A DNA stretch of 42,211 nt from Gammaproteobacteria bacterium (GTDB lineage Bacteria; Pseudomonadota; Gammaproteobacteria; Pseudomonadales; Ketobacteraceae), in contig JABLXQ010000049.1 of NCBI GenBank assembly GCA_013178375.1, forward strand, positions 1-42,211, written 5' to 3'. Positions 6,684 through 15,688 of this stretch are shown here, one piece after another. Positions within the stretch are counted from its first letter, which is position 1. The number at the start of each line of letters is the position of its first letter. The position numbers and the translations under genes were made by a program. The notes under the pieces were generated by a model. It had not been told where the DNA came from. It searched no databases and saw only the letters and a program-made list of their open reading frames with translations.

Positions 6684-8888
6684 TCACTGACCGATCTGCA
6701 ATGTAGTTAAACTGATATTGCCGGATCCGTTCCCGGCCAAAAAGCCAGCAACCGAAAACAATGCTGGGAGTTGGCCAACTTCAACTTGATGAAGCGATCT
6801 TTCATCTGTATTCCACCGCTTGGTCTTATGATTTACACATTGCCCAGCAACTTTTTTATCACAGTATTTTTTTCGATGCTGCGTGGTGACAGTCACGCTA
6901 TAAACTTGCTGAAGCTTGAAGCCCAGCTGCTCAATTGAATTTACGCTAACATCCAAGTCACCAAACACTTCTATAAAACTCATTTCATTTTTTAAAGAGT
7001 CTTCCGCCACAACAATGGCATCAGACCCTCCATATATTCTCCCAGCTGGAGAATAGAAGTGGATATATTGTGACGCCGTGTTAATGGTGACTTTCTGATT
7101 ATCCGCCAACATGCACCCGTTATACTCAACACAAAGATTGGGGGGCAGTTCCGCACCAGGAATGGCATTAACTTGGATACGATATCGCTGATTTAGTATT
7201 GAAGGCGCGCTCAAAACCAATTTGCCAGAGTTGGCTTGAATGACTGCTGATGAATTAACGATTTTTGCTTTGGAAGTAACTACGAGTGACGATTCAGCGA
7301 CCAGCATGACCTGCTCGCTCTTTTCGGGATCCAGAACTGGCGCAAGAGAGTTTTCAAAATTATTGCCATGGAGAATGTAGTATGGGTTTACGTTTACGAA
7401 CTCCCCCGACTGAATTTCTACATTGTTTCCAATAATTGCGGCGCTCAAATTGTTTACAAATATTTGATAGCTGTTCGCGGGATCATCCTGCAAATCGGTG
7501 TAAGTACCACCCTCATATATTGAGCCTGTTGTCAACGCTTGAGCAATAAACTTAAAACCCAGCTTGTAGGGTCTAAGCGCCCCATTAATCACAGGACCGC
7601 TAGATTTTAGCACTATGTCATTGGCAGATATTATTCCACCAAACTGGTTTAATATTTTTTGTTCTCCGCTAACGTACACTTTATCTTCTACCATCAGCGA
7701 ACCTTCATTCACTAACGAACCGGCAGCAACATAAACATTCTTACCGCGTAGCAAGGCATGATTAACAAGCTGATCCCTAGCGGCGAAATTAATTGTATTG
7801 GCAGCGAAGATGGTCTGTTCACTATCAATTTCATCACCCACACCCAATCGACCATTTGACTCCATACTAATTTCGCTAGCCGTCACAAGGTTACCCGTCA
7901 CCTGAACGTTGCTGCTGGGCCCCTTGGCTCGAACTACGATTTTTTCATCAGGAACGATGTTCTGGCCTTTGTACATAGAGGCCATAACCAGATCGCCTTT
8001 AGTGGAGAGCACCTGATTTACGTTAACTTGGCTGAACGCATCCGTTGATTCTATTAGTATCGAGCCCGATCTAATCTGTGACCCTTTGTTTCCAAAATAG
8101 TAAGAATGAGAAGAATTGTCTGCAAGAGCTTGATCGATGGCGGCTTCAGCGAATTTGTAGCTGTTATTGCCCACCATCAACCTCACATGACCAAATGACG
8201 CTTCTAAATTGCCGTCGCTAGCTACTGCGTAACCATTTCCCGAAGCAGCGGCTCTCAAGTTTGTGGTAACTACACCATCCACACTAACAGTCTGGCTAAG
8301 GACATCGAGAAAGGTAGCTCCTCGCGCATACAATCCACCGTCATCAACTTCGATTGAGCCTTGGACAATATTGATTCTATCCAATTCGCCTGAATTCTGA
8401 TTTATCAGGATAGCTCCCGTAGCCAATACAACCCTTTGCACACCAACAAACTCGCACGCATCAAGTATTAATTTTTGATTTGCACCAGAATTAATTACAA
8501 TCTCCGCTGGCTTGCCAACGATCTCAATCACGCCTTTTAGACGCACTTCTCCCGAGGCTTGCTGAATGTCAAGCACAACGATATTTGATTCCGAGTTTGA
8601 TTGGAGATTTGAATTGAGCGATGCAGCATTAAGAATTTTGACACTGCCTCCACTCATAGCAATTTTGCTTAATCGGTTATAAGAAACACCGACCGAATTT
8701 GCTGATGCGATACTAACCAAAGACCCCGTCGCACTGTTTACTATGCGAACAGCTTCGCCTGAGTGATAGCTCCGGTCTACTTCCAAGTACTCAGCTTGCG
8801 CAATCTGAAACTGCATAGCCAATAAAAAGGACGTAAAAAACAGAAATTTCATTTTCATGTCAGTACAACCAGACAGAATTCGAGACAT
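6684..8888 (-). CDS. TPS-domain exoprotein, N-terminal half of a CdiA/FhaB-like effector
   Basis: This is a 734-residue secreted protein. GGAG lies four bases before ATG 8888; an in-frame alternative start at 8858 would still leave a complete signal peptide (cleavage after QIAQA, about residue 32). Residues 40-240 match the two-partner-secretion (haemagglutination activity) domain: SYNRLS, EIVGKPAEIVIN, DACEFVGVQRVVLATG (the CxxCGFIN...LTTG region of the family) and a later GHVRLMVG. The usual NPNG motif is altered. Residues about 240-650 are beta-helix repeats. The last 80 residues hold two further cysteines (KKYCDKKVAGQC) and end at PALFSVAGFLAGNGSG...LQIGQ, which resembles a repeat that would normally continue. 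The FHA-2 and toxin parts are in the next gene, about 230 bases downstream. Secretion would need a TpsB outer-membrane partner, not seen here. Confidence 0.72.
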   Translation of the reverse strand: MSRILSGCTDMKMKFLFFTSFLLAMQFQIAQAEYLEVDRSYHSGEAVRIVNSATGSLVSIASANSVGVSYNRLSKIAMSGGSVKILNAASLNSNLQSNSESNIVVLDIQQASGEVRLKGVIEIVGKPAEIVINSGANQKLILDACEFVGVQRVVLATGAILINQNSGELDRINIVQGSIEVDDGGLYARGATFLDVLSQTVSVDGVVTTNLRAAASGNGYAVASDGNLEASFGHVRLMVGNNSYKFAEAAIDQALADNSSHSYYFGNKGSQIRSGSILIESTDAFSQVNVNQVLSTKGDLVMASMYKGQNIVPDEKIVVRAKGPSSNVQVTGNLVTASEISMESNGRLGVGDEIDSEQTIFAANTINFAARDQLVNHALLRGKNVYVAAGSLVNEGSLMVEDKVYVSGEQKILNQFGGIISANDIVLKSSGPVINGALRPYKLGFKFIAQALTTGSIYEGGTYTDLQDDPANSYQIFVNNLSAAIIGNNVEIQSGEFVNVNPYYILHGNNFENSLAPVLDPEKSEQVMLVAESSLVVTSKAKIVNSSAVIQANSGKLVLSAPSILNQRYRIQVNAIPGAELPPNLCVEYNGCMLADNQKVTINTASQYIHFYSPAGRIYGGSDAIVVAEDSLKNEMSFIEVFGDLDVSVNSIEQLGFKLQQVYSVTVTTQHRKKYCDKKVAGQCVNHKTKRWNTDERSLHQVEVGQLPALFSVAGFLAGNGSGNISLTTLQIGQ

Positions 8889-9545
8889 AAAACTCCAAAC
8901 CTAATCCAAGCCCAAAAAGCGCGCCATTAAACTTGCAGGCATCTATTCGCACGTAAAAAACTGAATTCAAATCACAAAACAACACAAAGCCAGAAAACCA
9001 TTCCGATTTTCTTTTAATAACGCAGGAAGAGCCCCAGCGATGTTAGTTAGCAATAGTTGCAACCAGACTCCAGACATCTCTACAACGCTTTTCATTAGGT
9101 GCGAAGTATTAAACGCAGGCCTGGCACATTCACAAATCGTAATCGTTCTTTATTGGTAGACATTGACGTCGAAACGTTTCCGAAATTGTCTCTCAGAACT
9201 TAGACTCAACAATTTCAAAAGACAGAAAGCTGCCCTAAACTGAACAACAGCCTAAATTGTGCACTTTTTTGTTTATCTGTTTTACAAATGCTAAGGCGAA
9301 TAATTTATGCAAGACGGATGAAAATTTTACGTTTGAATTGCTCGTTTCAAAGCCAATTCAACTCGAACAACTTACCTTGCATTTAGAGTTAGCTTACCGC
9401 GCAGATTGAGCGATTGCTTACAAGCTGACCGAATCCTACCGCAGCTTTGACCCCACATTATGTTTAATTTTCGTAACCCAAATGTTAATGTTAGTTACAT
9501 GTTGAGCACAATCTCCTGACGCTAAGCGAAAGGCCGCCCCCCCCT
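8889..9545. other. AT-rich intergenic region, no gene seen
   Basis: About 650 bases with no open frame that has a ribosome binding site or protein-like composition. It separates the minus-strand exoprotein operon from the plus-strand OsmC gene, so it must hold the promoter of the operon. A TTTAAT at about 8930-8935 on the minus strand could be a -10 box, but I see no convincing -35 partner. The change from AT-rich to GC-rich sequence occurs near its right end (about 9,500). Confidence 0.5.
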
Positions 9546-9989
9546 ATGACCACCGCGCACTCTTTCTCCGTCAACCTCACCCTTCTTGAAAACTACGTTT
9601 TCAAAGTCGATTTCGGCGACATGGGTGACATTCTTACCGATGAAGCACCTCCGTTGGGCAACGGCGAGGGTCCAAATCCGTCGCGGCTGGTAGCAGCGGC
9701 AGTAGGGAACTGCCTGTGTGCCAGCCTGCTGTTTGCATTGCGCAAGGCAAAAGAGCAACCCGGCGGCGTGAGTGCGGTGGTGACCGGCGACATGGAGCGG
9801 CAGGACGGGCGCTGGCGCATCGGCAGGATCGATGTGAAATTGCAGGTGGAGAACGCGCAGGCGCTGCAGCAGTTGCCGGCGGTGCTGGAGAAATTCGAGG
9901 ATTACTGCATTGTCACCCAGAGTATCCGCCAGGGAATTCCGGTGCATGTGGAAGTGGTGGATCAGGACGGAAAAGTATTGAAGGGGTGA
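9546..9989 (+). CDS. OsmC/Ohr-family peroxide-handling protein
   Basis: The 147 residues are typical for OsmC-like proteins. The two redox-active cysteine sites of the fold are visible: GNCLCASLLFALRK (C56, C58) on the central helix and EDYCIVTQSIRQGIPV (C121). Members reduce organic hydroperoxides or act on related thiol substrates in the cytoplasm as dimers. The extra Cys58 and the absence of the Ohr-specific start suggest the general OsmC-like group rather than Ohr. It begins the GC-rich part of the window and is transcribed away from the island. The region before ATG is a run of C without a clear ribosome binding site. Confidence 0.85.
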   Translation: MTTAHSFSVNLTLLENYVFKVDFGDMGDILTDEAPPLGNGEGPNPSRLVAAAVGNCLCASLLFALRKAKEQPGGVSAVVTGDMERQDGRWRIGRIDVKLQVENAQALQQLPAVLEKFEDYCIVTQSIRQGIPVHVEVVDQDGKVLKG

Positions 9990-9999
9990 CCATGAGCAA

Positions 10000-10027
10000 C
10001 CCGCTGCGCCGATGTAAGCGCAGCGGG
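10000..10027. terminator. Hairpin between convergent osmC-like and DUF4870 genes
   Basis: A perfect 10-bp stem, CCCGCTGCGC (10000-10009) with GCGCAGCGGG (10018-10027), lies between the two convergent stop codons. No T-run follows on either strand, so it is a terminator-like structure rather than a textbook intrinsic terminator. Confidence 0.45.
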
Positions 10028-10039
10028 ACACTCAGCAGA

Positions 10040-10417
10040 TCAGTTGATGACGCGGAAGATATACGGGAAACGGTAGTACTCGCCCTTGCTGCTGTGCATG
10101 ATGGCGATGATGGTGAACACCAGCCAGGCAACTCCCACCACGGCCATCATCAGGAATCCGATGACGACAGACATCAGCACAACGCTTACCAGAAAGGCCA
10201 CCATATAGGTGATCTGGAAATTCAGTGCTTCCTTGCCGTTGTAGTTTACGAACGGCATTTCATCCCGTTTGATCAGCCAGATGATCAGAGGGGCGATGAC
10301 GCTGCCGAACGGAATGATGATCCCGGCGAATCCCGCCAGGTGACAGAACATACCCCAGTTGCGTTCATCAGGCGACAGTTCACGCTGCTGGTCCGGTGCT
10401 GGATTGATGTCGTTCAT
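10040..10417 (-). CDS. DUF4870 membrane protein
   Basis: This 125-residue inner-membrane protein starts at ATG 10415-10417 with AAAGGGGG upstream. After a hydrophilic N-terminus come the DUF4870 hallmarks: ERNWGMFCHLAGFAG, a hydrophobic segment, LIIWLIKRDEMPFVNYNGKE with ALNFQITY, then two more hydrophobic stretches (about residues 70-105) and a terminal YRFPYIFRVIN. Proteins of this family (Tic20-like fold) occur widely in bacteria; their function is not established. It is monocistronic, convergent with the OsmC gene and separated from hemY by about 130 bases. Confidence 0.9.
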   Translation of the reverse strand: MNDINPAPDQQRELSPDERNWGMFCHLAGFAGIIIPFGSVIAPLIIWLIKRDEMPFVNYNGKEALNFQITYMVAFLVSVVLMSVVIGFLMMAVVGVAWLVFTIIAIMHSSKGEYYRFPYIFRVIN

Positions 10418-10550
10418 GGTGCCCCCTTTGGTTTCGTTCCGTGAGTGAATCGGGACTAGATTCTGCAAATTTCCGCCCAATTGCAAGCAGTCCATCAGCG
10501 GCAGAATGACCGCCAATTCTGTGTAAACCGTCGCTGGCGGTGGTGCGCGA

Positions 10551-11783
10551 TCAACGCTCCGGCATCGGCAGATCTGGCAAACGCTGCGAGATCATCGCCA
10601 ACCCCTGCTGGAAATTATCGTTGCTGGCCTGGTGTTCGCCCAGGTGACTGAGCAGACGCCCCAGCTCACCGTGCGCCTCGGCGGATTTGCGCGCGCGCAG
10701 GCTGGCTTCGAAATACTGGCGGGCCTGTTCCCATTGTTGCAGTTGCAGGCTCAGGCGGCCCAGAGTGAGCAGCAGCATGGCGTTGTTGGGGCGCTCCTGC
10801 AGCCAGTTCTCCGACCACTGCAGCTGTTTTGCCACATCGCCACCCCGCACGGTGCCGTAGAGGCGGGCCAGGTTGTCGTCCCAGTCCTTGCGCAGCGCGT
10901 CGGTGATCAGGCGCTCGGCCTCATCGCCGGCATTCAGCTGGATCAGCGCTTCGACATAAGTCTGCAACAGTGCCGGATCGTGGTGCAGTTTGCGCGGCAC
11001 CTGCTCCCATGCCTGCCGCAGGTTGCGCAGGCGGTCTTCTTCGCTGCCGCGCAACGATTGTTTCAGCTTGCCTTCGTGGCTGCGCCGCAGCAGTTCGTTC
11101 TGTTCGTCGGGGTCCATCACTTTGCGTTTGTGCAGTTCCGGCAGCAGTTGCAGCAGGCTGTCCCAGTCTTCCAGCTTGATGTACACCTGCGCCAGCATCT
11201 TGATCACGGTGGGATAGCTGGGCAGTTTTTCGTTCTGCTTGAGTACCATCAGCGTGGCCAGGGATTCTTCCCACTGCTCGCTGCGGAATTGCAGGCGGGC
11301 CTTGGTGAGGGCAATCGCCGTTTCAACGCCCTTGGTGGACTGGTGCGCCAGTCGCAGGTAATCGTCGCGGCGGTCTTCCTGGCCCTGTTCGTGGGCGGCC
11401 TGGGCGGCGGTGAGGTAGTTGATCAGCGCCACTTCGTTGCCGGTGGCGCCCTTGGCCATCAGGCGTTCGGCGTTGGACCAGTCACCTTCCGCGTATGCGA
11501 TCAGGCCCTTGATGGTTTTCACGTTGGCCTTGCGCTGGCCCCGCAGCGGATCGAACACCCAGCGCAGAAACAGCCAGATCCAGTACAGCAGCAGGATGAA
11601 GAAAATCAGCACCACCAGGCCCAGCAGCAGACTGGTTTCCAGGGTGTAGCGGCCATGAGCCAGCAGGACGTAGCCCGGGTCCTTGGCCACGGCCTTGAAG
11701 AACAGTGCGCCTACTAAACTGCCCATCACCAAAAACATTACGGTGGAGGGCTTGAAGGCGATCAGGCGAAGCAATCGGATCAA
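10551..11783 (-). CDS. hemY: HemY, haem-biosynthesis-associated TPR membrane protein
   Basis: 410 residues. Two N-terminal membrane segments (about 14-35 and 48-70) are followed by the HemY_N region (RWVFDPLRGQRKANVKTIKG) and a long TPR-rich soluble part with a clear late TPR (LLLTLGRLSLQLQQWEQARQ). Proteobacterial HemY is an inner-membrane protein of unproven mechanism encoded with the late haem genes. It is not the oxygen-dependent protoporphyrinogen oxidase that carries the same symbol in Gram-positives. Its start overlaps the stop of hemX by four bases (ATGA), so translation is probably coupled. It is the last gene of the hemCDXY run. Confidence 0.9.
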   Translation of the reverse strand: MIRLLRLIAFKPSTVMFLVMGSLVGALFFKAVAKDPGYVLLAHGRYTLETSLLLGLVVLIFFILLLYWIWLFLRWVFDPLRGQRKANVKTIKGLIAYAEGDWSNAERLMAKGATGNEVALINYLTAAQAAHEQGQEDRRDDYLRLAHQSTKGVETAIALTKARLQFRSEQWEESLATLMVLKQNEKLPSYPTVIKMLAQVYIKLEDWDSLLQLLPELHKRKVMDPDEQNELLRRSHEGKLKQSLRGSEEDRLRNLRQAWEQVPRKLHHDPALLQTYVEALIQLNAGDEAERLITDALRKDWDDNLARLYGTVRGGDVAKQLQWSENWLQERPNNAMLLLTLGRLSLQLQQWEQARQYFEASLRARKSAEAHGELGRLLSHLGEHQASNDNFQQGLAMISQRLPDLPMPER

Positions 11784-13045
11784 GGCTTGGCCTCCGTGGC
11801 AGGCGCGGGACGGGCTGTCGCCGACTGCCGCTCGATTTTCTGCAGCAGCTGTTCACGCTCGATCTTTTCACGCGCCCAGAATTCGCGGAACACCTGCACA
11901 CCCCGCACGGAATCCTGGATGCCCGGCAGTGGCGGCCGCAACTTGATCTGCACCAGCGCATCCAGCTCGGACAGGAACAGTTTCGATTCCTGGGTCTGCA
12001 GATGGATGTAGCTGTCTACCCGGCGCCGTGCTTCTGTCAGGCTGAGGCGGTAGGCCTGGGTATCGCTGCGCAGCAGGGCCAGTTGCGACTGCTCCAGCAG
12101 CAGCACGATGCTCTGGGCCAGGTAATCCCGCTCGGCAGTCAACAGCAGGGGTTTGGCTTTTTCGTGTTTCTGGAACCGTATCAGGGAGCCGAGAAAATCG
12201 GTGAAGCGACGCCAGAACAGGGGCAGGCCGTTTTCCGGCAGCGGCGCGGCGGAACTGGCACCCGGCGATTCCTGATACAGCTCATAGCGGGGAATGTTCA
12301 GTGCCGGCACCCTGTCCACCAGCTGGTCGATACGCACGAACAGGCCATCGGTATCGACACTGGTCTCCGCCGCCAGCGTCAGGCTGTGCATGTCTTTCAC
12401 CAACGCATCCCGCAGCGGGCGGACAGCAGGTTCCTGCATGGCGCGGGCGATGTCGTCCGCTTCCTGCAGCAGGGCCAGGGCACCGGAGGCATCCCCCAGC
12501 AGGCTCAGACGGCGCTCGGCGACAAAGATGAAATGCTCCACTTCTTTCAGCATCCAGTCGATGCGGTGGGAGCCGGTGACCTGGGCAATGGCTTTTTCCA
12601 GCGCGGCCATGCGCCCCTGCAGCTGGGTGCGGGATTCGTTGGCCTTGATCAGGGCGGCGCGGTCCTGGGCCAGTTGCTGGGAGGCCTGCTGCAGTTCGTT
12701 TTTCAGCGCGGTGATCTGGGTGCCGCGCTCGCTGATCTGGCTGGTGAGGCTCATCTGGTCCTGGGCGTAGGACATGCGCTCCAGCTGCTGCAGATAAAAC
12801 AGGTAACCAGCGCCGCCCAGTGCAGCGAAGGACAACAGCAGCGCCAGGGTCAGTGTAAGGCGGGCAGCAACGCTCAACCGGGCACGCACAGGTTCGGGCC
12901 TGGTCGGCCTGGTTTTTTCCGGGACGGGCTTTTTTTCCGCCGTGGCTGAGGGATGCGGGCCGGGATCGGGATTGTCCTGTGCAGGCGAAGCAGAGGAAGG
13001 CAGCGGCGCCGAAGGGGAGGATGCTGGGTTCTGTTCGTCTGTCAT
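11780..13045 (-). CDS. hemX: HemX, uroporphyrinogen-III C-methyltransferase-like membrane protein
   Basis: 421 residues. The N-terminus (1-55) is a proline/alanine/serine-rich cytoplasmic tail, followed by one membrane segment (about 57-82). A coiled coil covers about 90-155 (QISERGTQITALKNELQQAS onward). The C-terminal HemX domain contains HRIDWMLKEVEHFIFVAERR and an FWRRFTDFLGSLIRFQ segment. Despite the historic annotation as a methyltransferase there is no SAM-binding motif. It lies between hemD and hemY in the conserved order and probably works with HemY at the membrane. The unusual tail is longer and more Pro/Ala-rich than in many homologues. Confidence 0.88.
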   Translation of the reverse strand: MTDEQNPASSPSAPLPSSASPAQDNPDPGPHPSATAEKKPVPEKTRPTRPEPVRARLSVAARLTLTLALLLSFAALGGAGYLFYLQQLERMSYAQDQMSLTSQISERGTQITALKNELQQASQQLAQDRAALIKANESRTQLQGRMAALEKAIAQVTGSHRIDWMLKEVEHFIFVAERRLSLLGDASGALALLQEADDIARAMQEPAVRPLRDALVKDMHSLTLAAETSVDTDGLFVRIDQLVDRVPALNIPRYELYQESPGASSAAPLPENGLPLFWRRFTDFLGSLIRFQKHEKAKPLLLTAERDYLAQSIVLLLEQSQLALLRSDTQAYRLSLTEARRRVDSYIHLQTQESKLFLSELDALVQIKLRPPLPGIQDSVRGVQVFREFWAREKIEREQLLQKIERQSATARPAPATEAKP

Positions 13046-13073
13046 TCGCCTGAAAACCTGATTGCAAAAAAGC

Positions 13074-13850
13074 TTAATGGAGTGCGGGGTGCAACGCCCG
13101 GTTCAGGGCGGCAATCACGTCGGTGGCGGCGGGGCTGGCCGCCTGCCATACGGTTACGAATCCCTGTTGCCGCGCAAACTCGGCCAGCCGCCCGCTGATC
13201 ACCAGTAGCGGGCATTGCTGCAGGCGATTCAACCGGTTGCCCGCCATCGCCATGAGGTTACGCAAACCATCCCCACTTGTCACGGTGAGAATGGGGCATT
13301 CCGGCTGGTCCAGCAGGGCCAGCAGCGGGCGGGGATGGGTGGCCGGCTTCACGCGCCGGTACAGTTCCAGATAGTCCACCTGGGCACCGCGTTCCCGCAG
13401 CCGGTCGGCCAGGGTTTCGCGGCCGCCCTCGCCGCGCAGGACCAGGATGCGCTGGCCGCTCACATCCTGCAGCGCGGGATGGTCGAGCAGGGTCTCGCTG
13501 GTGGAACCCTGCTGCGCCACATTGATATTCAGGCCCCAGTCGGACATGGCCTCACCGGTGGCAGGGCCCACCGCAAACCAGAGCTGCTGCACTGGCCACT
13601 GGGGCCAGAAGTCCGCCAGCATGTCGAGACCAAACCGGGCCGCGTTGGCGGACACGCAGATCACGGCGTAGTAGCGGTCGAGGTCGAGAATTTTCTGCCG
13701 GTCTGCCACATCCGGTTCGCGCGGCTCGATGGCCAGGGTGGGAAAGGCCAGCGGTTTGGCACCGGCCTGTTCCAGCGCCAGCATCAGATCCTGCTCCTGC
13801 CCGGCGGGGCGGGTGACCACGACCTTGCGTCCCTGCAGTGGATGGGTCAT
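13074..13850 (-). CDS. hemD: Uroporphyrinogen-III synthase
   Basis: 258 residues, normal for the family. HemD cyclises and inverts ring D of hydroxymethylbilane to give uroporphyrinogen III in the cytoplasm. The start GRKVVVTRPAGQEQDLMLAL and the mid-protein FAVGPATGEAMSDWG are family hallmarks (V-T-R-P and the VG..T motif), as is LVISGRLAEFARQQGF near the end. Sequence conservation in HemD is low, but the position three bases after hemC in the same direction makes the call firm. It belongs to the hemCDXY transcription unit. Confidence 0.93.
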   Translation of the reverse strand: MTHPLQGRKVVVTRPAGQEQDLMLALEQAGAKPLAFPTLAIEPREPDVADRQKILDLDRYYAVICVSANAARFGLDMLADFWPQWPVQQLWFAVGPATGEAMSDWGLNINVAQQGSTSETLLDHPALQDVSGQRILVLRGEGGRETLADRLRERGAQVDYLELYRRVKPATHPRPLLALLDQPECPILTVTSGDGLRNLMAMAGNRLNRLQQCPLLVISGRLAEFARQQGFVTVWQAASPAATDVIAALNRALHPALH

Positions 13851-13853
13851 GGC

Positions 13854-14786
13854 TCAGGCCCTGCCGTACAGACGTTTGAGGATGTCGCCGGCGCCATCCG
13901 CCAGCAGCTGGTCCGCCAGTTCACGGCCGAGCGTTTCCGCCTGATCGCGATGGCCGCGCACCTCGGCGCGCACCAGACGGGAACCGTCAGGCTCGCCCAC
14001 CAGTCCGCGCAGCCAGATCTGGTCGCCCTGCAATTCGGAATAACCGGCAATCGGCACCTGGCAACCGCCTTCCAGACGATTGTTCATCGCCCGCTCCGCC
14101 AGCACGCGGGTGGTGGTGTCGGCGTGGCGCAGGGGTGCCAGCAGTTGCAGGGTGCGGGTGTCATCGAGGCGGCATTCGATACCGACGGCGCCCTGCCCCA
14201 CCGCCGGCAGGCTCTGCTCGGGTGGCATGGCGGCGCGGATGCGGGATTCGAAGCCCAGCCGTTTCAGGCCGGCGCAGGCAAGGATGATGGCGTCGAACTG
14301 GCCATCATCGAGTTTCTGCAGACGGGAATTGACGTTGCCACGCAGGTCGGCGATCTGCAGGTCGGGGCGGCGCGCGCGGATCTGGCTCTGGCGGCGCAGG
14401 CTGCAGGTGCCGACACGGGCGCCCTGGGGCAGTTCATCAAAGGAGTTGTAGCGGTTGGAAACGAAAGCATCGCGGGGATCTTCGCGCTCGCAGATCACGG
14501 CCAGACCCAGCCCTTCAGGAAAATCCACCGGCACATCCTTCATGGAATGCACAGCGATGTCGGCGCGGTTTTCCAGCATGGCCACTTCCAGTTCCTTCAC
14601 GAACAGGCCCTTGCCGCCCACCTTGGCCAGCGGCGTGTCGAGGATCACGTCGCCCTTGGTTTTCATGGTGACCAGTTCCACCTGCAGGCCGGGGTGGAAA
14701 TGCTCCAGCTGCTGCTTGACGAACTCCGCCTGCCAGAGAGCGAGGGGGCTTTGCCGGGTGGCGATGCGCAGAAGGTTGCCGCTCAT
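13854..14786 (-). CDS. hemC: Porphobilinogen deaminase (hydroxymethylbilane synthase)
   Basis: 310 residues from ATG 14784-14786 (AGGACAG upstream); this start gives [20 protein letters not shown], the normal N-terminus. HemC polymerises four porphobilinogens into hydroxymethylbilane. The catalytic Asp is D84 in VHSMKDVP, the arginine-rich cofactor-binding stretch is [18 protein letters not shown] (127-144), and the dipyrromethane attachment cysteine is C242 in [11 protein letters not shown]. All key residues are present. It is the first gene of hemCDXY; the 143 bases to algR may contain a promoter, but none is obvious. Confidence 0.97.
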   Translation of the reverse strand: MSGNLLRIATRQSPLALWQAEFVKQQLEHFHPGLQVELVTMKTKGDVILDTPLAKVGGKGLFVKELEVAMLENRADIAVHSMKDVPVDFPEGLGLAVICEREDPRDAFVSNRYNSFDELPQGARVGTCSLRRQSQIRARRPDLQIADLRGNVNSRLQKLDDGQFDAIILACAGLKRLGFESRIRAAMPPEQSLPAVGQGAVGIECRLDDTRTLQLLAPLRHADTTTRVLAERAMNNRLEGGCQVPIAGYSELQGDQIWLRGLVGEPDGSRLVRAEVRGHRDQAETLGRELADQLLADGAGDILKRLYGRA

Positions 14787-14909
14787 GACTGTCCTGCCTG
14801 GATACTGCCTGAATATAAGAAAGCAGCCCGCGGGCCGCCGGTCGGAATACGGCAGCCACACTATCACAGACGGGAACGGTTTTCATGAGTGCCATGAGGG
14901 GTGGCATCA

Positions 14910-14927
14910 GGGGTGCGAGGGCACCCC
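14910..14927 (-). terminator. GC-rich hairpin directly after algR
   Basis: GGGGTGC and GCACCCC form a perfect 7-bp stem with a GAGG loop just past the algR stop. There is no T-tract, so it could attenuate rather than fully end transcription toward hemC. Confidence 0.35.
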
Positions 14928-14929
14928 GT

Positions 14930-15688
14930 TTACAGGCTGTGCAGCAGCTTCTTGATGGCGGAGGCGTGGCGGCGGCTGACTGTCAGGCGCTCGGGCACCC
15001 CTTGCAGACGCAGCTGATGCTGGTTGTTGCGATGCTCCAACCCTTCCACATAGGCCAGCGCCACCAGTGCATTGCGATGCACCCGCACGAAGCGGTCGCC
15101 GAACTCGTCTTCCAGTTCCTTCAGAGTTTCGTCCAGCAGGGTTTCGCCCTGGCTGTGACGCACGGTGACGTACTTCTGGTCGGCGAGGAAATAGCGCACA
15201 TCCCCCACCGGAATCAGTTCGATGCCACGGCGGCTGCGGGCGCTGATGTACTCGCGTTCCTTCTTGCCGTCGGCATCCACCGGGGTGTCCTCGCCCATTT
15301 CCTTGCGCACGGCGGCCATCTGGGCCTTGTTCACCCGGGCGGCTTTCTGCAGGGCCTTTTCCAGGTCCTCCTGCCGCACCGGCTTGAGCAGGTAATCGAT
15401 GGCATTGACCTTGAACGCGGCGATGGCGTGCTCGTCGTAGGCGGTGCAGAACACGATGGCGGGGGGACTGTCGCTTTCGCTCAGGCGGGACGCTGCTTTC
15501 AGCCCGTCCATGCCGGGCATGCGAATGTCCAGCAGGATCAGATCGGGATGCAGGCGGGGTACCTGCTCCAGTAATTCCTCGCCGTTTTCTGCCTCGCCCA
15601 GGCAGACGGTGGCGGGAATCTTTTCCAGCATGCGACGCATGCGGTCACGGGCCAGGGGCTCGTCATCACAGATCAGCACTCGAATCAT
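14930..15688 (-). CDS. algR: AlgR, LytTR-type response regulator
   Basis: 252 residues. The receiver domain (1-120) has the acidic pair CDDE (8-10), phospho-acceptor D54 in LILLDIRMPGMDGL, and the conserved K in YLLKPVRQEDL. The C-terminal LytTR DNA-binding domain (about 145-250) contains YFLADQKYVTVRH and the FVRVHRNALVAL motif. In Pseudomonas, AlgR regulates alginate and type IV pilus genes and is partnered with AlgZ/FimS. Its start overlaps the algZ stop by four bases (ATGA), so the two are translationally coupled. The alginate role cannot be assumed here, but the orthology is well supported by gene order. Confidence 0.93.
   Translation of the reverse strand: MIRVLICDDEPLARDRMRRMLEKIPATVCLGEAENGEELLEQVPRLHPDLILLDIRMPGMDGLKAASRLSESDSPPAIVFCTAYDEHAIAAFKVNAIDYLLKPVRQEDLEKALQKAARVNKAQMAAVRKEMGEDTPVDADGKKEREYISARSRRGIELIPVGDVRYFLADQKYVTVRHSQGETLLDETLKELEDEFGDRFVRVHRNALVALAYVEGLEHRNNQHQLRLQGVPERLTVSRRHASAIKKLLHSL

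Noticed and set aside
10551-11783. hemY as protoporphyrinogen oxidase
   Set aside because: The sequence is a TPR membrane protein without an FAD-binding motif; the shared symbol refers to a different protein in Gram-positive bacteria.
13215-14888. 557-codon plus-strand frame opposite hemD and hemC
   Set aside because: It is a shadow of GC-rich codon usage; hemD and hemC on the other strand have full catalytic motifs.
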